This document shows, one piece after another, positions 8,719 through 12,311 of a stretch of 12,311 nt of DNA. The notes beneath the pieces were generated by a model. It was not told the DNA's origin, made no database searches, and saw only the letters and a list, made by a program, of their open reading frames with translations. The translations under genes and the position numbers were made by a program. Position 1 is the first letter of the stretch; each line of letters begins with the position of its first letter. Source of the stretch: Acanthamoeba sp. SK_2022b (Eukaryota > Discosea > Longamoebia > Acanthamoebidae); assembly GCA_027943245.1 (NCBI GenBank), contig JANDJZ010000661.1:1-12311 (forward strand), in the 5' to 3' direction.

Positions 8719-9084
8719 GGCTTTCAGGCACACAGCACTGTGTGGGTGCTTACTGGTGTCCTCTCTCTTTTGCCTGTTGGCCGCGCTGCAACAAGTAGTT
8801 GCTACCTGTATACAAAACGTTATAAAGCTATTTGTTCTGCACTTGTTTGGGATACGCAAGACCAGTGGTGTGGTGTAGAGAAACGAGGCCGCCCAGGCCA
8901 CTGTTTGTGCGCACACAGCACGCCATAACTACACGGGGCCTGACGAAGGTGTTGTGGTTAAGTGGCCCTTGAAAAAGGTTTGAGTAAGAGATGGTTCGGG
9001 TTGAGGGGTTAGGGTAGAGGAAGGTGGTTGTGGTAAATTTATCATTTGTTTTTGGTTGAGAGAGGAGAGAGGTCGACCGTTTGA
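8719..9084. other. Non-coding region between the MAPR-like gene and U2 snRNA 3' ends
   Basis: This stretch carries the 3' flanks of two convergent transcripts. A small inverted repeat GCAAC-AAGTA-GTTGC lies near 8788-8802. There is a single telomere-like GGGTTAGGGT at about 9006-9015, too short to mean anything alone. On the U2 strand, the sequence just past the snRNA is pyrimidine-rich (plus-strand GAGAGAGGAGAGAGG near 9058-9072), where a 3'-end processing signal would be expected; no named 3' box was recognised. Confidence 0.5.
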
Positions 9085-9281
9085 AGAACTTCGCGGTGCG
9101 TGCAGTGCGAAGCCGATCGGCGACCAGAGGCTGCCCACAGCAAGCTGCGGGCATGGGTGCCACCTGGTCCCCCACAAGAAATAAGTTTAATCTTGATGTG
9201 AAGCAGGAACGCTTCACTACCAGAGATTAAGCTGATAAGAACAGATACTACACTTGATCTTAGCCAAAAGGCCGAGAAGAT
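9085..9281 (-). ncRNA. U2: U2 spliceosomal snRNA
   Basis: The RNA that pairs with the intron branch site. Read on the minus strand it begins AUCUUCUCGGCCUUUUGGCU, nearly identical to the conserved U2 5' end, and continues through AAGAUCAAGUGUAGUAUCUG; the branch-site-pairing GUAGUA is at 9251-9246. Downstream are a stem-loop IIb (GUGAAGC/GCUUCAC, 9217-9198), an Sm-like site AUUUCUUGUGG (9182-9172), a stem-loop III closed by GACCAG/CUGGUC (9168-9121) with an inner GC-rich hairpin, and a stem-loop IV (CUUCGC/GCGAAG, 9112-9089) whose CUGCACGCACC loop resembles the U2A'/U2B'' binding loop. The total of about 197 nt is normal for U2. The 5' end is clear within a few bases; the 3' end (about 9085) is estimated from stem-loop IV. 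No protein-coding reading of this stretch is credible. Confidence 0.96.
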
Positions 9282-9909
9282 GCTTTCCCAGGTCCTGCCT
9301 CGCCGCACATGACCGCCCCGGCCATGCTCCCGCTTGTGGTTGTCGAAAAAGTCGCACCTTTTCGATTTTTGACAGAAAATGCGTGGTGGCTGCCAAGCGC
9401 ACTACTTTACTCGGGTATACGTTCACCCTCTGATCATCCAGACATACCATCAGAAAGCCCGAGTTGAGCTCTTGATGGCTATGTACATGAGAGCCTTACT
9501 AAAACGTTCCCAATGCTTCAATATGGACGGAGCTGGCTTTATGCCACCCTAGGCAAAAGTGGGAGATGGATATCCATCTCCTCAACATGTTGGGCCAAAT
9601 CAAGAACGTGAAACTACCACTGAAGCCTCCCCACTCTTGGTGATCAAGCTGAGAGAGAGCACAGGGCCCTGGCCAACGAAAAGGAAAGGAGGCAGGAAAA
9701 AGACCGAAAACAGTGTGGGCGGGAGAGCGGAACGCAAACCGGAGAAGGAGCTGTCACCCAGCTGTTCGCCCCCCCCCCACTGGGGCTGGGGCTCCCACGC
9801 CGACACAAATGCTCAACCAACACACCAGAAGGGACAAACAACCAAGGGACTGGAAGTACTACCTTGTAAAAGATAAAACGACCTACAACTACAGTTCTTA
9901 CACACAAAG
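9282..9909. promoter_or_regulatory. Divergent upstream region of U2 snRNA and the 9910 gene
   Basis: No gene was found here. The U2 promoter must lie just right of 9281. Nested inverted repeats occur 60-93 bp upstream of the U2 start: TCGAAAA/TTTTCGA (9343-9349 and 9359-9365), flanked by TGTC and TTTTTGACA (to 9374), which is roughly where proximal snRNA promoter elements sit in other eukaryotes. A 20-bp perfect palindrome lies at 9562-9581 and a poly-C run near 9768-9779. A TATA-like GATAAAA at 9872-9878 lies about 35 bp before the ATG at 9910. The assignments of function are inferences from position. Confidence 0.4.
9562..9581. repeat. 20-bp perfect palindrome
   Basis: GGAGATGGAT is directly followed by its reverse complement ATCCATCTCC, with no spacer. 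It lies in the non-coding region between U2 and the 9910 gene, about 280 bp upstream of the U2 start and 330 bp upstream of the ATG. Symmetry suggests a dimeric DNA-binding site; no factor is recognised. Confidence 0.8.
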
Positions 9910-11164
9910 ATGGAAGGCAGCGGTGGTGGTGGGCAGAAGGACGACGTGGCCGTGGTTGAGATACGCCTCACCGTCGGCGGCAGCGAAGGAGGCGCGGCGA
10001 CTGCCCTCGGCGGGAGTGAGGGCGGAGTCGGGGCCCTGTGTGGTGACCTGGGGTGTGGCGGCGGGCGGAGCGGGCGGGGAGGAGGCCGCGGCCGAGGACA
10101 GGCGGAGAGGGAGGCCCAGGGGCGCGCACGACACGAGGCCGAGGTGGTCGAAGCGGTCGAGCGCCTCGTGCTGGAGCACGGCATCGGGGGCGCCACCACC
10201 GTCCCGGCCGCCTTCGCCGTCCGCCCTCGCTCCCTCTCTTCGTCGTCGTCGTCGTCGTCTTCGTCGTCGTCACTGGCATCGCCGTCGGGAGAGGCCGCTG
10301 TGGGGCTCGTGCGGGAGAAGCGGGTGACGCTGGTCACGGCCGCGCTCGATCCCGCGTCGCTGGACGCCGACGCCGACCTGGACAACGGCGACGGCGACGC
10401 CAAGAACGTAGAAGAGGGGCTTCCAGAAGGCGAGGAGGTGCTCTACGACGCGTGCAGGGCGGCGCTGCCAAAGGACGAGGAGGCGGTGGGCGAGGCCCTG
10501 GGCGAGGTGTGCATCACGGTGCCCTCGACCATGGACAAGGACCTCATGCTCTCCCAGCACGAGCACGAGCGCTACGTCATGAACGTGGTCCAGCGCCTCA
10601 TCCCCGTCGCGGGCCGTGTCACCGCGGTGCCCGCGGTCGGGTTCTGGATGCTGGAGACCGCCACCGCCAACTCGCTCGCCACTGGGGACCGCCTCATGCA
10701 GGAGCGCGTCACGATCGTCAGGTAAAGCCAGCAAGGACCACGTCCACCAATCGGAAAAATCGGATATTTAAATCAACATTGTTTTTTTGCGGACATCAGC
10801 GCGGCGTGTGTGGTGGACGCCAAGGTGCGCAGCGTGGTCAAGGAGACGGCCACCTGGCTAGCCGATGCGTTGGGCCAGGAGGCGGTGTTCGTCAAGATCA
10901 ACAACCAGCCCTACCTCATCCGCATGACAGGCGACCGGTAAGTACGCCGTCGTGCGCGTGCCCTCTCCGCGCACGGCCACGCGCCTGCTCACATCGCACG
11001 TGCACACACACATACACACAACACGCATACACAGGAAAGAGAACGAGGCCACCGAGAAGAAGGAGAAGAAGGCGAAGAAGGCGCGAGGGCGAAGGCACAA
11101 CAAAAACTACCGATTCTTCAAGGTGGCGCCCACCATGGTCTACGAATGCAACCATCAAGCTTGA
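9910..11164 (+). CDS. Protein of unknown function with Gly/RG-rich, Ser-tract and Lys-rich segments (3 exons, 359 aa)
   Basis: Not recognised. Exons are 9910-10721, 10800-10937 and 11035-11164; donors GTAAAG and GTAAGT and acceptors ATCAG and CACAG are strong, and both introns (78 and 97 bp) are phase 2 and keep frame. Residues 3-64 are Gly-rich with an RG box (GGGRSGRGGGRGRG, about 50-63). Residues 110-121 are twelve Ser encoded mostly by a TCG repeat, and 152-176 are acidic. The part from about 177 to 316 looks folded: PSTMDKDLMLSQHEHERYVM, then TAVPAVGFWMLE, RVTIVSAACV and LADALGQEAVFVKINN, a strand-helix-strand pattern. The C terminus (318-359) starts with a Lys/Glu-rich stretch and ends VYECNHQA. 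ATG 9910 was chosen as the first Met of the frame, in an AAAG-ATG-G context. A second long plus-strand frame (10053-11174) is a GC-rich shadow. No membrane segment or signal peptide is visible; a nuclear or RNA-associated role is only a guess from the RG box. Confidence 0.68.
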
Positions 11165-11485
11165 TCTGGGTTAGGGTGCTTTGGCGTGGACAGGTGTTGA
11201 TTTTTTGGTTTTTTTTTGTTTCTTTTTTGTGGAATGCCGGAAAAAGAAAAATATATAAAATATATATACATCGCATTGAATGTACAGGATAAAAAGGAAG
11301 GATTTATTTGTTTTCTGATTTTTATACGTTTGCTTTTTTGTTTGAAGGGATATTTTTTTGTCCTTCCTTGTCTCTCAAAAATGAAGGATAAACAAGACGA
11401 GAGCCCTCGCCGCGCAGGAGCCCACGCAGGGTAATTGGGCTCCCTCTCGCGCACACGACGAAAATAACTAGGGAAAAAATAAGGA

Positions 11486-11507
11486 TAAATAAATAAATAA
11501 ATAAATA
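11486..11507. repeat. TAAA microsatellite
   Basis: Five perfect TAAA units plus TA lie in the AT-rich spacer. The plus strand therefore contains overlapping AATAAA hexamers, which could act as polyadenylation signals, but the distance from the upstream stop codon is long. Confidence 0.9.
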
Positions 11508-11649
11508 CTAACACACACGCAGGGCTGTCGCGTCTCTACAAGGTGATCGCGGGCGCCCTCTCGCTCGACCCTCTCGCTCACCCGCCGGTCGTCGCTTTGG
11601 TGGTCGCGGTCGCAGGGGGGAGAGAGTCGATGCTCGTGGTGTCGTAGAA

Positions 11650-11650
<1 letters not shown>

Positions 11651-11680
<30 letters not shown>
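11651..11680. repeat. TCG trinucleotide microsatellite
   Basis: Ten uninterrupted TCG units. A related TCG run encodes the Ser tract of the 9910 gene (10237-10271), and a shorter one lies near 12186-12200. Read on the minus strand it could encode poly-Asp, poly-Thr or poly-Arg depending on frame. Confidence 0.9.
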
Positions 11681-11681
<1 letters not shown>

Positions 11682-11716
11682 GGAAAAATGGGGGCGTGTG
11701 TCTCGTCGCGGGGCGC

Positions 11717-12311
11717 TCACCGCTTCTGCTTCTGGTTGCGCGCCTTGCTGCGTTGGGCGTTGTGGTCGGCCCCGTCGTGGTCGGCGCCGCTGTCACCGCC
11801 GGCAATCATCGCGGAGAGCGAGGTGGGCGCGGGCAGCGTGTGGTCGCCGTTGTTGTGGTGCTGGTTGGCGACGAGGATGCCGTTGATGATGGCCTCCATC
11901 GGGCTGCTCTCCGCCGCCCGCGATCGCTTGCGCGGCTCGGCCGTCGCTGCGGACGACGTCACCGTCGACGCCGCCGTCGCCGTGGCCGACGTCGGGCCGA
12001 CAGAGTTTTGTCGCCGCATGCTGGCTCGTCGACGGGGCACCGCGGCCTCGTCGCCCGCCCGCTTGTTGCCGCCGTCGGCGCCGTTGACGCCCTTTTGGCG
12101 CACGGCGCTGCCCCGCCCTCGCGAGGCCGACGCCGAAGACGACGCCTGGCCGCTCCGCCGCTCTCTTCGTTCGCCGCCGGCAGAAGACGTCGTCGTCGTC
12201 GCCGAGGCCGACGATCGCTCCCATCGACCGCTGCCGCTTCGCCTCGCTCCCGTGCCCGACGACGAACGCGCCGACGCCGAGCGGCCCGACGAGGTGGGCT
12301 TGGCGCCGGGC
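11717..12311 (-). CDS. 3' end of a Ser/Arg/Ala-rich, probably disordered protein (partial)
   Basis: Not recognised. One minus-strand frame is open from the window edge (first full codon at 12310) to TGA at 11719-11717, 197 residues, with the N terminus outside the window. The left half of the protein is almost wholly Ser, Arg, Gly, Ala and Thr (for example SASARSSSGTGARRSGSG and a TTTT run). Basic patches RRRASMRRQNS and PRKRSR could be nuclear localisation or kinase sites. The segment SPMEAIINGILVANQHHNNG has a more ordered, helix-like look, and the end (RSKARNQKQKR) is basic. The stop overlaps a good splice donor (GTGAGC, from 11720), so the protein may continue in a 3' exon; a minus-strand frame ending in a ten-Asp run and FYDTTSIDSLPP (stop near 11578) is a candidate, but no clear acceptor was found. 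High GC makes chance open frames common, hence the modest score. Confidence 0.5.
   Translation of the reverse strand, partial: PGAKPTSSGRSASARSSSGTGARRSGSGRWERSSASATTTTSSAGGERRERRSGQASSSASASRGRGSAVRQKGVNGADGGNKRAGDEAAVPRRRASMRRQNSVGPTSATATAASTVTSSAATAEPRKRSRAAESSPMEAIINGILVANQHHNNGDHTLPAPTSLSAMIAGGDSGADHDGADHNAQRSKARNQKQKR

Larger units (their letters stand above)
11165..11716. other. AT-rich spacer with simple repeats
   Basis: There is an abrupt drop in GC after the stop at 11162-11164. The left part has T homopolymers and ATATATA runs (11195-11360), probably the 3' UTR and downstream flank of the 9910 gene. A TAAA microsatellite and a TCG microsatellite follow. AATAAA hexamers occur on the plus strand only inside the TAAA repeat, about 320 bp after the stop. 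The minus strand has short GC-rich frames with Asp, Thr or Arg runs from the TCG repeat; none could be supported as a gene, though one could be a 3' exon of the right-edge gene. Confidence 0.6.

Noticed and set aside
9006..9015. Telomere-like GGGTTAGGGT, seen again near 11168-11177
   Set aside because: Single short units; not an interstitial telomere array.
9042..9308. Minus-strand frame over the U2 locus
   Set aside because: The sequence is U2 snRNA, with stems and branch-site motif that explain it fully.
10053..11174. 373-codon plus-strand frame overlapping the 9910 gene
   Set aside because: Arg/Gly-rich shadow in high-GC DNA; it ignores two strong splice-site pairs that keep the other frame in phase.
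1..12311. Transposon, integrated virus, CRISPR array or defence island
   Set aside because: No transposase, capsid, polymerase, integrase or spaced repeats were found; the gene content is nuclear housekeeping plus a duplicated hydrolase.

Overview
The window is nuclear DNA of a GC-rich, intron-dense protist. It is neither prokaryotic nor mobile DNA. The evidence is a spliceosomal U2 snRNA gene, an ESCRT-III gene (CHMP4/Snf7), a membrane-anchored MAPR/cytochrome-b5-like gene, and many short GT-AG introns (about 37-116 bp) that restore family-typical proteins when removed. Compact gene spacing and strong G/C-ending codon use suit a free-living amoebozoan such as Acanthamoeba, but that placement is an inference from general character, not from a species marker.

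Layout, left to right. Positions 1-759 are the last three exons of a GH63-like glycoside hydrolase gene (+ strand) whose 5' part lies outside the window. A 771-bp gap holds a G/T-only strand and a 26-bp perfect palindrome. Positions 1531-4777 hold the complete tandem paralogue, for which I model 11 exons and 851 residues: signal peptide, PA14-like domain, then a GH63-type catalytic domain. Convergent with it is an amidase-signature (FAAH-like) hydrolase on the minus strand (4863-6752, 3 exons, 563 residues), then CHMP4/Snf7 on the minus strand (7012-7901, 4 exons, 224 residues). CHMP4 shares a 196-bp divergent intergenic region with a MAPR/PGRMC-like heme-binding-type protein (8098-8718, +). 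U2 snRNA lies on the minus strand at about 9281-9085. After a 628-bp non-coding stretch comes a 3-exon gene of unknown function with low-complexity ends (9910-11164, +). An AT-rich, repeat-bearing spacer follows, and the right edge holds the 3' end of a Ser/Arg/Ala-rich, probably disordered protein on the minus strand.

The genes do not form an obvious pathway. This is an ordinary housekeeping neighbourhood plus a locally duplicated secreted glycosidase. I found no phage, CRISPR, transposase or defence module. The points most worth checking are the tandem GH63 pair, whose divergence rises toward the 3' end (a possible gene-conversion tract); two stop-free introns whose length is a multiple of three; the PA14-GH63 fusion; the unknown gene's central domain; and the two long perfect palindromes. 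All exon boundaries were set by hand from splice-site consensus, phase and family motifs; no RNA or database evidence was available.
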